Shown here in pieces: positions 20,918 to 33,800 of a stretch of 64,000 bases of DNA. Location of the stretch: NCBI GenBank assembly GCA_945859605.1, contig OX243822.1, positions 25,013,874 through 25,077,873 on the forward strand, read 5' to 3'. Every line of letters starts with the position of its first letter. Positions within the stretch are counted from its first letter, which is position 1. The DNA comes from Lumbricus rubellus (taxonomy: Eukaryota > Annelida > Clitellata > Crassiclitellata > Lumbricidae). The notes under the pieces were generated by a model. That model saw nothing but the letters and a program-made list of their open reading frames with translations, made no database searches and was not told the origin of the DNA. The position numbers and the translations under genes were made by a program.

Positions 20918-21199
20918 TTTTTTAAAATTATTATTATTATTGTCATTATTAAATTTATTATATTCACATTTATAGTCCAATATAATCTCATGTGATGGCC
21001 TGGGGGCTGGCTTTACAGGGTCGACTTCAACAACATCAACAACATCTTCGAAGCCAGATTCTACTGAGAACACTAACATGCCAACAGAGGAGAATACACC
21101 GACGAGTGGAACAGAAAATGGTATAAACAAAATAAAGCTTGAATGCTGACTGACTGACTGACTGACTGGCTGGCTGACTGACTGACTGACTGACTGACT

Positions 21200-21242
<43 letters not shown>

Positions 21243-21243
21243 T

Positions 21244-21280
<37 letters not shown>

Positions 21281-21331
21281 GCTGGCTGACTGACTGACTG
21301 ACTGACTGACTGACTGACTGACTGACTGACT

Positions 21332-21368
<37 letters not shown>

Positions 21369-22664
21369 GCTGGCTGACTGACTGACTGACTGACTGACTG
21401 ACTGACTGACTGACTGACTGACTGACTGACTGACTGACTGACTGACTGACTGACTGACTGACTGACTGACTGACTGACTGACTGACCATTGTTTAATCTA
21501 GACATCTCCAAGGAAGAAATTCCCCCTCCAGTCATGACATTCCCCTCATCCAGAAAATTTGCAACATGATTTTAGTTTTTAGTTGCTTTCCACATCATTG
21601 TATTACAAAAATTGCTATAAGATGCCATGTCGTTATTTACTACTTTAATGATTATAATTTTATTATTTACTATTATAATGCATAAAAACGATGCGATTTA
21701 GACGATTTGATGCTTTTAGAGTTACTCTAGTGCATTATGATGGCAAGATATTTCAATAGCCTTCTATTCCTTCTTTTCTTTATTCCGCAACTATCTTGCT
21801 TTTATTTCTATAAGCTTATGCTTTGCATGAAGCTCACCTCTAAATAGTAACTATGCTTCATCATAGCAACTGACCCAGACATCTTCTCGTTACCAGTATG
21901 GCTTCATTATTGCATAAGAAAATGTGCTTCAGCTTTTGCATTTTTGTTGCAGAATCGTCCACTACAGATTTTAATCTTTTCTCTGACGACACAGCGAGTT
22001 CAACTGACGTGCAAAGAACAGAAAGCTTTAACCAAATAACTATTACCACCGACCAGATTGAAATTGGATCGCCAAATTATCAGTCAGATAATCCCTGTAA
22101 GCTAATTATCGTCAAAGTAATTATCTAAATGAGAAACACTAAACTAGCAAACACAAGGTCGTCATCAATTGTTGTATCATGAAGCCTTTATGCGTCACTA
22201 TCAGACAAAAGAATTGTTCTCTGCGCAGTATTTAAATATAAATAATACTGCTGAAGGCAATATTCTTAGAATTAATTAAATTTCCAAATGCCCGCCATAG
22301 CGGAATTTTTTTTCTAGATTTCGGCCTCACCTTTGTTTCCTGGTCATTTCAGTTACAATGAGTAAGCTTACACTGACTGACCGAGGAAAGATCAGGCGAC
22401 ATGGAAGCGGATTGGTCGACCACGTTTATATGCTGAAGCTAAAAAACTATAGTTGCTAATACTTCACACCGGTGGCCACCTGCAATGGCTGCTCATTCAC
22501 AAGAAAAATAAAAGCGAATAGTGTGCATGGATACAGCAGGAAGGCCAGGAAGTATAAAAACAGCAAAAATCACAGTTTTTATGGGGTTGACTACAATAAT
22601 AGCAAATTGCAATCATTCTGCGTTGTGTCAGTTTGGAATTAAAACGATGACTGTTATTATTACA

Positions 22665-22717
<53 letters not shown>

Positions 22718-24741
22718 CACAAGTTATTACAAGAATACAGGTTACAGGAGTTGTATTTATCTGTCGGCAGCCGACATCACTTCTGCTATTCATTTTACCA
22801 ACGGCATAATATGTCGAATGGAAGGTTGAGTGGGAGGGTAGTGAGAAACCAGCCTGCGCTCGTGCCGGATTGCTAAACCCCTCAATCATACAAGCGACAT
22901 TATTACAGAAATCGTGTGTTGCGCTTCGTTTCAGGGATGCTTCCTGTTGTCATGACGACCGTCTGCCTTCTGATTCTCATCGTAGTCGTCGTTGTAGTCG
23001 TCACGATGCGAAGGTAAGACATTCAGTATCTATCAGAGTCAGATAAGGGAAGAATTGCTTTGAACCATAGGCGGAACCACCCTATGGAACCCGTGGGACG
23101 CGTCCCTCTCTATGTATACTTTCGAGCGGGATGGGACGGTCCCCCAACTCTGTCACCGCCAGTTAATAAACTTGTCAATAGAAATTGCAATATTGGCTTA
23201 ATTGTGACATTCGAAACACGTAGGCCTATACATGTAGTCTACGTAGCCTACTCAATTCCCAAAACTTTATAAAGCACTTGAAACTATCTATTTAGAATTG
23301 AAATTATCTATCTGATTACAAAGGCCTGAATTTAAAATGGCCTACTAAAATAATCGATCCATTGATCCATTGTACGTTTATCTTGGGAAATGGGATGATG
23401 GAAGCTGGATACAGAGAACTGAAGGACATGGCACAACAGCGGGAAAATTGGAAACATTGGACGTTTGGACCTGCCAATTGGCAGAGAACGTAAAGAAGAA
23501 GACTAAAATACCTGTAATCAATCTAACCAATTAGTTCATTGCTGCGGTCAGGCCTATAATAGACCCTATGGCAGCGTTAATAATAATATGGCTGGAAAGT
23601 GAAATGGGATCTAAGCACTTTTCACACAGATTCAACCTCTTGTTCATTCATTTATTGCTTTATACGCAGCATCCGTTCATGCTAGCTAGTGTTACGAGTA
23701 ATTTGACTGTTTTCGCACGGCATTCGACAAAGCGGAGTGACATTTTGAAGACCATGCAACTGGATTACTCAAAAAACGTAACACTTATGCGTCCGGTGAT
23801 TTAATAATAATAATAATGACGATAATGATTATAGTAATAATATTTTTACATAAATAGGCCTACAATATCGGAACTTTATTTTTTTCAGAAAAAGGCTGCT
23901 GAAAGGCAGCGCTGCCGTTGAAATGACAGACAGTGTTAATAACGAGATAACCAATGGAAATGAAAATGAGACAGTGTGTCTAGATAACGTGAATGGGTCT
24001 CCACTCTATAGCAACGCCAAGATCAAGAAATCAAATAACAACGACACAAATGTTTCTCAACATTACGAAGTACCAAGCAATTGTGTGGCAGGGAACGCTG
24101 GTTCCATGCCGACAGACGATCCAATTATCTATTGCGAAGCGGACAGCTGCTGCAGAGAACCAGCCTATCAGGTTCCAAGACCAATGTCAAACCTATACAG
24201 CGTTTGCAGAGACATCCGGAAACCAGAATGCGCTGGTTCAACAGCAGAAGCATCCAATAATGGTTACAACGTATACTGTAACTTGAAAACTATGGAACCA
24301 GATAAAGCGGTCAACAGTTCTGCACAAAACACCAACGATGAAGCCTGCAACGTGAAGGAAAACGAGAATGAAGCCTTGAAAGAGTACAAATCTGTCCCTA
24401 TGACTCCAACGACGAAGAAGGAGGAGACGGAAAATCTTTCTCCCAAAACAGCCACTGATCCTCGCGCCAACGTCAGCAAAACATCGAAAAACGCAATAGT
24501 CTCTGAAGCGTCCGATAAAGCTGCATCAAAAGACAAAGTTGGTACAAGCGATGTTCATCCTAATCCGATCTACGAAGAGATGTCACCTTTAGTTCCAGAG
24601 AGCTTGTACGCTAACACACCAGTGGTGTCGCAAAACTCGACAATGCCACCCGGGGTCATCCCAAAGGAAGCTACTACAACGGAGAATCCCTACTGTGAAA
24701 TGAAGTCTCCTTCAGTGAAGTCTAAAGACAACGGAAGTTAA
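17087..24741 (+). CDS. Gene B: transmembrane SUEL-lectin receptor with tyrosine-rich tail (6 exons)
   Basis: Exons are 17087-17174, 19093-19401, 21019-21120, 21953-22096, 22935-23013 and 23889-24741. GT..AG throughout, phases 1,1,1,1,2, 1575 nt in frame for 524 aa. Signal peptide core is WSVLQVVAIVVC. The lectin exon is 6 nt longer than in A because the donor lies after AGTACCA; frame is kept. The stalk is longest of the four (STSTTSTTSS in exon 3). The membrane span [20 protein letters not shown] is followed by RRKR. The tail keeps HYEVP, YQVPRP, YCNLKTMEP, NPIYEEMSPL and NPYCEM. AATAAA occurs at 24896-24901. The role is inferred as for gene A. Confidence 0.82.
17375..17580 (-). mobile_element. 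tRNA-derived SINE with LINE-type tail
   Basis: On the minus strand the head contains GGTTGCATGTTCGAATCC, close to a tRNA box B (GGTTCGAANCC), preceded by a possible box A region. It ends with GAGCGCCTCTGTGTAGTGAG and GGGGCGCTATAGAAATGG, the tail also seen at the 3' ends of LINE remnants in this window. It lies antisense in intron 1 of gene B. Confidence 0.6.
17690..18140 (+). mobile_element. CR1/L2-like LINE 3' remnant
   Basis: Conceptual translation with stops and shifts recalls the C-terminal half of CR1/L2 reverse transcriptases: HIDYCNSLLIGLR, then LQSALNAAACLIVRF, then RSRTATAQHRAFVSV. Broken by several stops, so not functional. Confidence 0.7.
18352..18669. mobile_element. hAT-type MITE with CATGGGCGG ends (318 bp)
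   Basis: Ends CATGGGCGGAGAC / GCCGCCCATG. Target duplication GATGCAAT (18344-18351) / GATGTAAT (18670-18677), 7 of 8 matching. Same family as 14024-14537. Confidence 0.85.
19093..19401 (+). CDS. Gene B exon 2: SUEL/Gal-lectin domain
   Basis: 309-nt phase 1-1 exon. LSLRCPEMKVIQITSI start, a CC pair, CDNQQSCSVGV core, IPCGYWGVW and ERITYNC end. Like gene A it lacks YGR and DPC. Donor GTAAGT at 19402. Two residues longer than the others at the C-terminal edge. Confidence 0.9.
20020..20715 (-). mobile_element. Two LINE-derived 3' fragments
   Basis: On the minus strand 20438-20701 encodes GGLPTSYIFQPVAIETLGPL, then FLFQRLSICIQCYN, a C-terminal block I associate with unclassified invertebrate non-LTR reverse transcriptases (recalled, not searched). 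Its 3' untranslated end (CTGAGGTAC...CCAGGGACTTA) is repeated at 20037-20075, so a second truncated copy lies alongside. TTA-rich tracts mark the tails. Related remnant at 60800-61165. Confidence 0.55.
20866..20925. repeat. (TTA)n microsatellite
   Basis: TTA/ATT repeat just upstream of gene B exon 3. A similar (ATT)n lies at 22665-22718 in intron 4. Confidence 0.9.
21146..21486. repeat. (TGAC)n satellite after gene B exon 3
   Basis: About 340 bp of CTGA/TGAC units with periodic variants GACAGACTG and GGCTGGCTG that repeat in blocks, starting about 25 bp after the exon 3 donor. Genes A, C and D carry short degenerate TGAC-rich sequence at the same intron position. Open frames through it encode only short repeats. 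Confidence 0.95.
23380..23510 (+). mobile_element. LINE C-terminal remnant (same family as 2880-6260)
   Basis: Plus-strand translation AGYRELKDMAQQRENWKHWT aligns with the [20 protein letters not shown] end of the LINE in gene A. Truncated on both sides, in intron 5 of gene B. Confidence 0.6.
23889..24741 (+). CDS. Gene B exon 6: tyrosine-rich cytoplasmic tail and stop
   Basis: Phase 2 entry after TTTTTTTCAG, stop TAA at 24739-24741. Motifs in order: SPLYSNAK, HYEVP, IIYCE, AYQVPRP, NLYSVCRDI, NVYCNL, EYKSVP, NPIYEEM, SLYAN and NPYCEM. A stretch around 24170-24300 is nearly identical to gene C at 51285-51415 while the flanks differ more, which suggests conversion. Ends SKDNGS, matching SKDNGN of A. 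Confidence 0.85.
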
Positions 24742-27219
24742 AGGGTCGTTAGAATCGATTGTGCCAACGTCATCTTTTGATTAAAACACTGACTGTACGA
24801 TATCTGGAGGAAACCCGATCTTATAATCCACAACACTGACTTGTATCCTCGCGATGTACGAGCAACAGCAGGAAACCATTTTGAAACACGATCCTAATAA
24901 AGGACTGACTTAGTGACATGTACGAATCACAATCTTTTAATCTGCAACATTGAACGTGTGATTTTGTAGGTTTGACTTTGTTACCGGGTAGTACTTGATC
25001 CTTTATTTTACAGCTTTGACTTAAGGCCTATATCTTCGTTGAACCATAATCTACGAGCAACAGCAGAGAAATCTTTTGGAAAATGTCATGATCTTAATAT
25101 CAGCAACATTGAAACTGTACTCTGGTGTAACTTCGATCCATTCCTCAATTGCGCTGACATTGTAACGATGTAGTATAGAAATACTGATTGACATACGCAA
25201 CCAGACAAGATCGACCTATAGGACTTCCATCACGATCTGTTAACAGTTAGAATGTTATTTCGTCATCAACAGCTATGTTATGTTATACACCACCAAGTCG
25301 CCTATTTCAATGAAATGACCGAATTTTCTTGTAATAATTAATTGGTTAAATGTCTTGAAGATTGATCATCGGCAAAGCCATTCAAATTGCGTCGTCCGTA
25401 TGAATACAATTAGGCAGTGATTTCCATCAATCCAAATTCTATTTAAGCGCAGAATAGTTTCAACAATAAAACCTCCATTTATTCAAACAATTGTTTTAAT
25501 CGAAAAAGCTTCCATTTTACATACAAGTTGCTAGTTAACCTGTAGTGTAGCCTATGTTGAGACGAATATAAACTGAATAGGAAACTTGCGCAAAACAAGC
25601 AGATGCGGAAGTGATCAATAATTAATTAGTTGCATCAACTGACGAAATTCGTTTGACCAAGTCTAGAGTTTGTAGAAAAGTTGTAGAAAAACGGGCCTTC
25701 TTGTCTTTGCTTTAAGAAAATCACGTAGACCTATTCTAACGCTGGGGAAGATATGCGAGAAAATTGAATCGAATTCCTTGAAGAGCATCCAGTACCCCAT
25801 CTCTGTCTACACCAATTACTGCCCTCAAAGCACCTACATAAATTTGACTTAAAGGAAGGGGACGGCATGCATTTGAATCGCCGCAGTACCACACTCTCCT
25901 CCATAAGAAATCATTCATAATTCGATCACTATTATTATACACTGTATAAGCTTACAGACATGAAAATTGAGATGATGCATGCAGGCTATTATTGTTTACC
26001 CTAGATCTGATCTGGTTCCATGTTTTAGGCATTAACAATGTTCATGTTCATCAGATCAGGACAATAGAAACAACTTATCAAAACAGTCTTTCTCTGAATG
26101 TTTATAATAGGCTGCTACTTCCATAATTATTTGTGCAATATTTGTTTTGCTTGTATAATGTACTATATTGCTATTTTTCGCCACTATATGTACTGCATAC
26201 TTTTTGTTAAGGATGAGCGTTTGTCTTGTGCTAATAAAGTTTATTTACTTACTTACTTACTTTCTTCCATAATTAGGCCTATATCCTTATTGCATTTTCA
26301 TGTAGCTGCTGATAAATTAAATTTCGCATAATTATATTAAAATACTTTTAAATTTTTAGTCTCAAGAGCTAAATTCTCTGAGTAAACACTACAATTATTC
26401 TCCAGTAATTCTCGTAGGCGTGTCACAACACGGCGAAGGCAAGTCGTGACTGTAAGTTCTTTGTGTTTCACTTTTACAAAGAAGTTCTTGTGTGTCATGA
26501 TGGTCCAAACATTAGGCACACGGATGTCTGGGAAAATACTTAGATGTTTCTATTTTGTATACAAACCAATTATATAGTGGCAGCACTCATAAGCAAATAT
26601 AGCATTAGATAAAATGGTTATATATGACAAAATCGTTATATGTGACCCAACATGCTATTTATTCTATACATAACTTATGAACCTACATAACGACAGCACG
26701 CATTCCATACTGGTATGCATAAGTAATCTATAATCATATGCAAATATAGATTAACCTAAATAGTTATAAAAAAATTATATGACAGAATCCATAGGCTACT
26801 TGTATGCATAAGTAGTCTATAATAATATGCAAATATAGATTAAATGGTTATAATATGACAGAATCCTGATTGCAACCAAATTATAATGATTCTGTACGCA
26901 ATAATGTATTATAGAGACCTACTTAAGCATACCACGGCAGGTCTATCATTTATACAGTAGGCCCTATATATAAATATTAGGATATATCGTGTTGCAAAAC
27001 GTTTATGGGACTCGCTAATGGCTTAAGCGCGTCTAAACGTCTTCCGTAACCTTAAAACCCGATATTGGAATTTAGATCTAATTCGTTAAGTCGATAATAA
27101 CTACTAACGAATTTTTAGATTCATGGCATCAATAGGTCTACTGGTGGAAAATTTCTGTGTGACTACATGGTCACATGTTTGAAGTGCTTAGTGCATGTGG
27201 AAATGTGGCAGGAGTTGTA
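24742..27219. other. Intergenic DNA between genes B and C
   Basis: No supported gene. Includes the gene B 3' UTR (AATAAA at 24896 and again near 25466). A likely LINE tail at 26220-26265 reads TGCTAATAAAGTTTATTTAC followed by TTAC repeats. A short minus-strand open frame at 25736-25942 has no signature I can defend. 26570-26880 holds repeated TATGCAAATATAG-like words. Confidence 0.4.
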
Positions 27220-27720
27220 TTGCTTAAGGTCAGGTTCACTTGCTTTATGGAGTCGAGTTTCGTACCAGCAGAACACGGATCTATTGAGTATCATATGAGA
27301 GGCAGCAGAGATATTTATCATACATTATACGAAGAAAACATCATGAGGAGAGTGACATTTATTTGCGAATCATAGCAGATGCTGTACTTAAAAAGTCGTA
27401 CATATTTCAGAATGCGCGCAATTAAGTTTTGATAAAAAAAATGAGTGCACGGGAATCTATTTTAAAAAATTATCTAAGAGGTTGAAAGGTTGAGTATTGT
27501 CAGAAACCTATTGAATCAGTTGCTATAATTGAAGACTGTATGAAGCTATTATGACAGTTTTTAATAATATAGGCTATGTTTCGTTTTGAAGAGAGAGCAA
27601 CATTCCTTCCAAGACCAACGGTACTTTACAGTCGAGTTTCCAATTCCAATTGAACACAGGTTTGATAACAAAACTGAGCCACTGAGCTGGACTAGATGTG
27701 CGAGGTAAAGTTTCTCTAAG
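27220..27720 (+). promoter_or_regulatory. Conserved upstream block of gene C
   Basis: Shares AAGGTCAGGTTCACTT, GGAGTCGAGTTTCGTA and CAGCAGAACACGGATCTATTGAGTATCAT-like text (in parts) with the blocks of A and B. Closer to the ATG (about 0.6 kb from its left edge) than in the other genes, so some intervening sequence is missing here. Confidence 0.4.
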
Positions 27721-27841
27721 AAGGACTTGGTCGTTCATTTTGCTTTCGAAAGTGCACATCGCAGTGACCTTTTAACTAAAAATCCTCTTTAATTGAGACT
27801 TTCTTTTTAAACGGTGTTCGTATGCACTTTCGGAAATTACG

Positions 27842-30800
27842 ATGGAATTATCTCTCGGGTGTCGGCTCTGGCCAGTCCTACAGGTGGTTGCAATCGTCGT
27901 CTGCTACAGAGGGAAAGTATTAAGTGGTGAGTATGCTGAAAGAATACACTATTAAAATAGACATAAGTAGAAGTGGAAGAAGGCATCTGACTCATTTGAC
28001 CAGTACAGCCTTGACCTTCGCCCATTTGACCAGTACAGCCTTAAAAAAGTAAAAAAAAAAAGTAAAAAAAGTATAAAAAAAAAGTAAAAAAAAAAGTAAA
28101 AAAAAAAGTAAAAAAAATTTCTCCGGCGTATACAAAATGGACTACTCGAAGAAAACTGTTACTGAATTACGAAAAATCGCCGAGCGCAGCGGCAAGCATG
28201 CATATTTTACAAGACGGTGGATAGCGAAGTTCATTGCTAAAATTGACGCCCACACCCGCGAATGCTACGACGATGAATGCTCATGCAAGAATCCACAGCC
28301 GGATCGACAACAAGGGCCACGCGAGCCCATCGTCGTTCGTCGTCGGCGCAATGGCAACTCACCCCCCGTGTGATGTTAGTTTGATCGACAACGAGATCAT
28401 TGTCGATAATTGTCAATGCAATGGCAACTCATGCCTGTGTGATGTAAGAGCGTGAGTGAACTACGACGTAGATACGGGATTACAATATCGCAAACGATTT
28501 CACACCGTTGGTTTATAATCGTTTTTGGATCAATCGAATATTATTATTTTTTTCTCTGGCGTATATAAAATAACTGAAAAAATGGAATATATTACTCGGC
28601 ATAAAGACAAGAGATTCCAATATAAAATGGACTACTCATCGTATAATCTGAAAGAATTACGGCAAATTACTAAACAGAGAGGACAAAGAGGATACTCGAG
28701 TTTGCGAAAAGCGGAACTCATAGCGTTCATATTGCAGGGAGATCGACTAGGCGCTCGGGCTCAGGTCACCAAAGCACCAGCGCATACTCCCGCCACTGTA
28801 CGAGAATTGCGAGAAATTGCAAAAAAGAGAGGTGTGCGAGGATACTCGAGATTAGCAAAAGCGGAACTTACGGCATTCTTGTCTAATACTTGGAAATTTT
28901 TGAACACGGGGAAAAATAAAATAGTTTTTTCGGATTGGCTGACTCGCGAGATTAGTCAGTTACCCCCGCAAATAAAACCGCCCATTCATAGGTTCAAACT
29001 TCGAGAGACTGCGACGGCCATCAAAGGGTTTACAAAAAGATACACGATCGATGGCGACAACGGGATCGATGTTGCAACTTTTCTCAGGGCAGTAAGACCG
29101 CGGGTAGTTAGGCTGCTAGGGAAAAATCGCGGGGTAAAAGTTCAATTCGACCTCATGTGCGAAATGGAGAAAGTAGATATGAAAACCGGCGAAGTAGTAA
29201 CGGCTGAGCCTAATTTCAAATCAAAGAGTGATATTATTTTAGAAGCAACCGATGTGAGGGAAATATATGCCAACGCAGCGGATAAAATTAAGGAGAGCAT
29301 GGCAAGTTTTCAGATGCGGGGGAGTAATTGGAGATTCAAAACCGTTTTGAAGTTGGATATCGATACAGTGGTATACAAACCATTGAAAGGAAGTTCTTAT
29401 ATTCCACTTCCAGATTATTTAGCGAATAAAAAGGCTATTATTAATATGAAGAACGAAGACGATGAATGCTTCAAGTGGTGTGTAACGAGGGCTGTAAACC
29501 CAGTCGACAAAAATACGGAAAGAATTACGAAGGAATTAATTAGACAGTCTGAGGAACTCAATTGGTCTGGTATCGAATTCCCCGTAGCAGCGGATGCTAA
29601 TGTGATGAGTAAGTTTGAGCGAAATAATAATATTAGTGTTAATGTTTTTGGTTACGAGAAAGATGTGAATGTATTCCCACTATATATATCAAAGCATGAG
29701 AATGATAGGTGTGTAGATCTATTACTCATTTCTGATGGGGAAAAGAAGCATTATTGCTGGATCAAGAATTTTAACAGATTGCTGGCACTACGAACAGAAA
29801 AATCCCATAATTCAATGCACTATTGCAGAAGATGTTTAATCGGTTTTAGAAAGGTAGAATCGCTTCACAAACATACTGAGTACTGTTCGCAGCAGGACGC
29901 CCAACGAATAGAACTTCCAGAACCTGGGACTATGCTAAGTTTTACACATCACTATAGAAAGATGAGAGTACCGTTTGTGTACTTTGCCGACTTTGAGTCG
30001 TTCATCAAACCTATCGGTACATGCCAGCCCGTTCCTAGCCCGTCTTACACCAACAAGTATCAAAAACATACGCCCAGCTCGTTTTGTTATCATTTGAAAT
30101 GCTTCGACGACGATGTTTATTCTCAAGAGCCGGTGAGGTTTACAGCTGAAAACGAAGACGATGATGTCGCTCAGAAATTCATAGACAGTCTCGAAGAAAA
30201 TGTGAAACGAATATATAACCAGTTCAAATTCCCAAAGAAAATGATATTCGGAAAGAAAGAGCAGGAGCTTTTCGACTCGGCTACTGTTTGCCATATATGC
30301 GGGGGAGAATTTATAGACGATGAAAAACGAGTACGAGATCACTGTCATTTGACTGGAAAATTTAGAGGTGCCGCTCACAACCTTTGTAATCTGAAATACA
30401 AAGTCCCCAAGTTCTTCCCCGTCGTATTTCACAATTTGACCGGTTATGACAGCCATTTATTTATCAAGAAATTACGAGGTGAACACGGCGAGAAAATCAA
30501 ATGCATTCCCTGCAACGAAGAAAAGTATATCTCATTCAGCAGAGAGGTCGTCGTCGATAAGTTTGTAGATGCAGATGGAAAAGAGAGAGAAATCAAGCGT
30601 GAATTACGTTTCATCGATAGTTTAAGATTCATGCCCCAGAGTCTCGACGTGTTATCGAAAAATCTTCAGAAAGATCAGTGTAAGAATTTAGGGAAATTTT
30701 TTGAAGGTGAGAAGCTGGATCTTTTACTCAGAAAAGGCGTTTACCCGTATGATTACGTCGACGGTGTTGAAAGATTAAACGAAACCGAATTACCATCGAA

Positions 30801-33800
30801 GCATGCCTTCTATTCAAAACTAACCGATTCGGGTATCAGCGAAAAAGATTACGCGCACGCGAAAACGGTATGGGACAAATTTGAATGCAAAACATTACGT
30901 CAATATCACGACTTGTACAATTTATCGGATGTTCTATTATTAGCGGATGTGTTCGAAAACTTCAGAGACGTCTGTATGAAGCACTACAACCTAGATCCTG
31001 CGTGGTACTACACTAGCCCCGGACTTGCATGGGATGCGGCGTTGAAGACGACTGGTGTAGAGTTGGAGTTGTTGAGTGACTACGATATGTTACTGATGAT
31101 CAAGCAGGGAATACGGGGAGGTGTCAGCACGATTTCCCATCGATACGCGAAAGCGAACAACGAGTACATGGGAGAAGCTTTCAATCCCACCCAACATTCA
31201 GTATTCATTCCATACTTGGACGCGAACAACTTGTATGGATGGGCGATGAGCAAGCCGTTGCCAACTCATGGGTTTGAATGGATGAACGATGACGAATTGA
31301 ATGATTGGAGAAACATTACCGAACGAGATGGAGTGGGATGTGTGTTGGAAGTCGACTTAGAATATCCAAAAGAATTGCACGACCTGCATAATGATTATCC
31401 ACTAGCTCCTGAGAGTGTAAAACCTGCGGGATCGAATGTAGCGAAACTCATTCCAAACTTGAATGACAAAGTAAAGTACGTCGTTCATTACGAAAATTTA
31501 AAATTGTATGAACGTCTCGGATTGAAAATCGTAAAAATACATCGGGGAATAAAATTCGTGGAAAGTGCCTGGCTGAAAAAGTATATCGATCTGAATACCA
31601 ACCTGAGAACGAAAGCTACGAACGATTTTGAGAAAGACTTTTTCAAACTGATGAACAATAGCGTTTTCGGTAAAACAATGGAAGCTATCGAGAATCGAGT
31701 TGACATACGATTGGTGAGTGATGAGAAGGAAGCTATCAAGCTAGTCGCGAAAACTAATTACGACAGACGAACGATTTTCGATGAAAACCTCATCGCCGTT
31801 CACATGAAAAAGACCAAGTTGTTTTACAACAAGCCGATATATCTAGGGATGTGTATATTAGACGTCAGTAAGACGCTCATGTATGATTTTCATTATAATT
31901 ACATCAAGGCCAAGTACGGAGATAGGGCCAAGCTATTATTCACCGATACTGATTCTTTGGCGTATGAAATTAAAACGGAAGACTTCTACAAAGCAATTTC
32001 CCCCGACGTCCAAAGTATGTTCGATACTTCAGACTATCCGAGCGATCACCCGTCGGGCATAGAATCCGGCGTTAATAAAAAAGTGGTTGGTATGTTCAAA
32101 GACGAGGCCGCGGGAAAACAGATTGAAGAATTTGTCGGGCTGCGATCCAAGTTGTACTCTTACAAAATGGCGGGTGAAGACTACAAGAAATGTAAAGGCG
32201 TGAAAAAGAACGTCGTCAAGAAATCAATCACTCACGCAGATTACAAAGACTGCGTGTTTACGAAAAGACAACAGTCGAGAGCGATGAACGTCATTCGCTC
32301 CTACCGCCATGAAATTTACACCGAAGAAGTAAATAAAATAGCTCTGTCTGCCGACGACGACAAAAGAGTAATAATGGACGACGGAATCCACACCCTAGCC
32401 TATGGGCACTACGCGCTGAAAACTAAACAAAATAAAGAATAATTTACACTAATATAAAATGGATGCGGTAAAAAAAGTGTGTACCAAATGCAAAAAAGAA
32501 AAAAGCTTGGACGAATTTCACAAAGATAATGCGCAAAAGAACGGAATCTATCCGAGCTGCAAACTTTGTAAAAATGCCAAAGTGAAAGAGCTTGCACACA
32601 AATACGCAAGACAGGAAATTAGGGAGACAAAAGACACAAAAGTTTGCAGTCGGTGTAAAATAAATCAGAACATATCGGAATACGTCAACAATCGATTTCA
32701 AAAAGATGGAAAGGCGAATGAATGCAAAAATTGTAGGCGAAAATATTATCTCGCCTGCGTAGAAGCTCAAAAGCTCATTAGTTTGTGAAACATCTAGATG
32801 AAATATTAAAATGAGCTATACAACTGTGAAAAACATAAATGTGGAAGGCGTAGTCCTCCCGAATCATCCGTTGACGAATTTTGAACTACTAGATGCTGCG
32901 AAAAAGCTCAATATCCCTAATTTTCGGGGAGTATTTCTCAGAGACGAGCTGCCGAAGAAACCTAGACGGACTGAATGCGGGATATTGAATCTAGACGATT
33001 CTAATGGAACCGGCTCGCACTGGGTCGCTTTTTCAAAAAACGGCAAGGACAGAATATATTTCGACAGCTATGGCCTGCCCCCTCCTACAGAACTGGTAAA
33101 GTATTTGCAGAGTCCCGTGTACTACAATAGCGAACGCGTACAGCCCGACAACGAAGTGTTTTGCGGTCATCTATGCCTGCACGTCCTGAAAAAAACATGT
33201 AGGCCTAAAGATGGAGCGACTTTTCAAGAAGTTATAAACAGCCTGCATTGAAAATTATATTCAGATGTAAAAAATGCCTGTTGATAAATTTGGACATACA
33301 GATTCAGGATCTACTCAAAGAGTAATTGCTGGCGGAGTTACTGAAAGTCAAGTAAATAGTACCTTTCTAAGGCTAGATGGAGCAAACCCAGCGACCGGCG
33401 ATCTAAATATGAGTGGCCATACTATTAGAGGTCCCCTACAACGAATACAGCGAATACGGCGAATACTCCGGAAGCGGGAATAGATGAGGCTGTGAGTCGG
33501 GGGCAAGTAATAGATTTACTGCAGAATCACGACGACGTCCCGACCGACAATAATCATTTGACGAATAAGAAATACGTCGATGAACAACTTACTTCGAAAG
33601 TGGCGACGGTGGTAGGACCCGCGGTTAGCGCCTACAGTTCGACTCAACAGGCTATACTCGCTAGAACTCACACTGCAGTTACTTTTGATGTAATAAGATG
33701 CGGTACCGCAAGACACGGTATTGAACAGGGTATCGGAACGACTACTTTCTTCCCCAGTAAAGCCGGGTACTATATCGTTTCGGCGTACATAGAATTTTGC

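Noticed and set aside
21146..21486. Possible CRISPR array
   Set aside because: The unit is a tetranucleotide with no spacers; the host is an animal.
20837..21535. Open frames of SVSQ repeats, 138-232 codons
   Set aside because: Translation of the TGAC satellite and an ATT tract in gene B intron 3; no coding signal.
28234..28455. Second 73-codon open frame in each TIR
   Set aside because: Overlaps the 78-aa ORF in another frame, differs between the TIRs in protein, and has no motif; the 78-aa frame is preferred for its leader and PolB-like motif.
28525..28581. Upstream start for PolB at 28525
   Set aside because: The codon is TTG, directly after the TIR and before the TATA-like sequence; the ATG at 28582 (or 28627) is more credible.
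29935..30456. 173-codon minus-strand open frame in PolB
   Set aside because: Antisense shadow of an intact polymerase.
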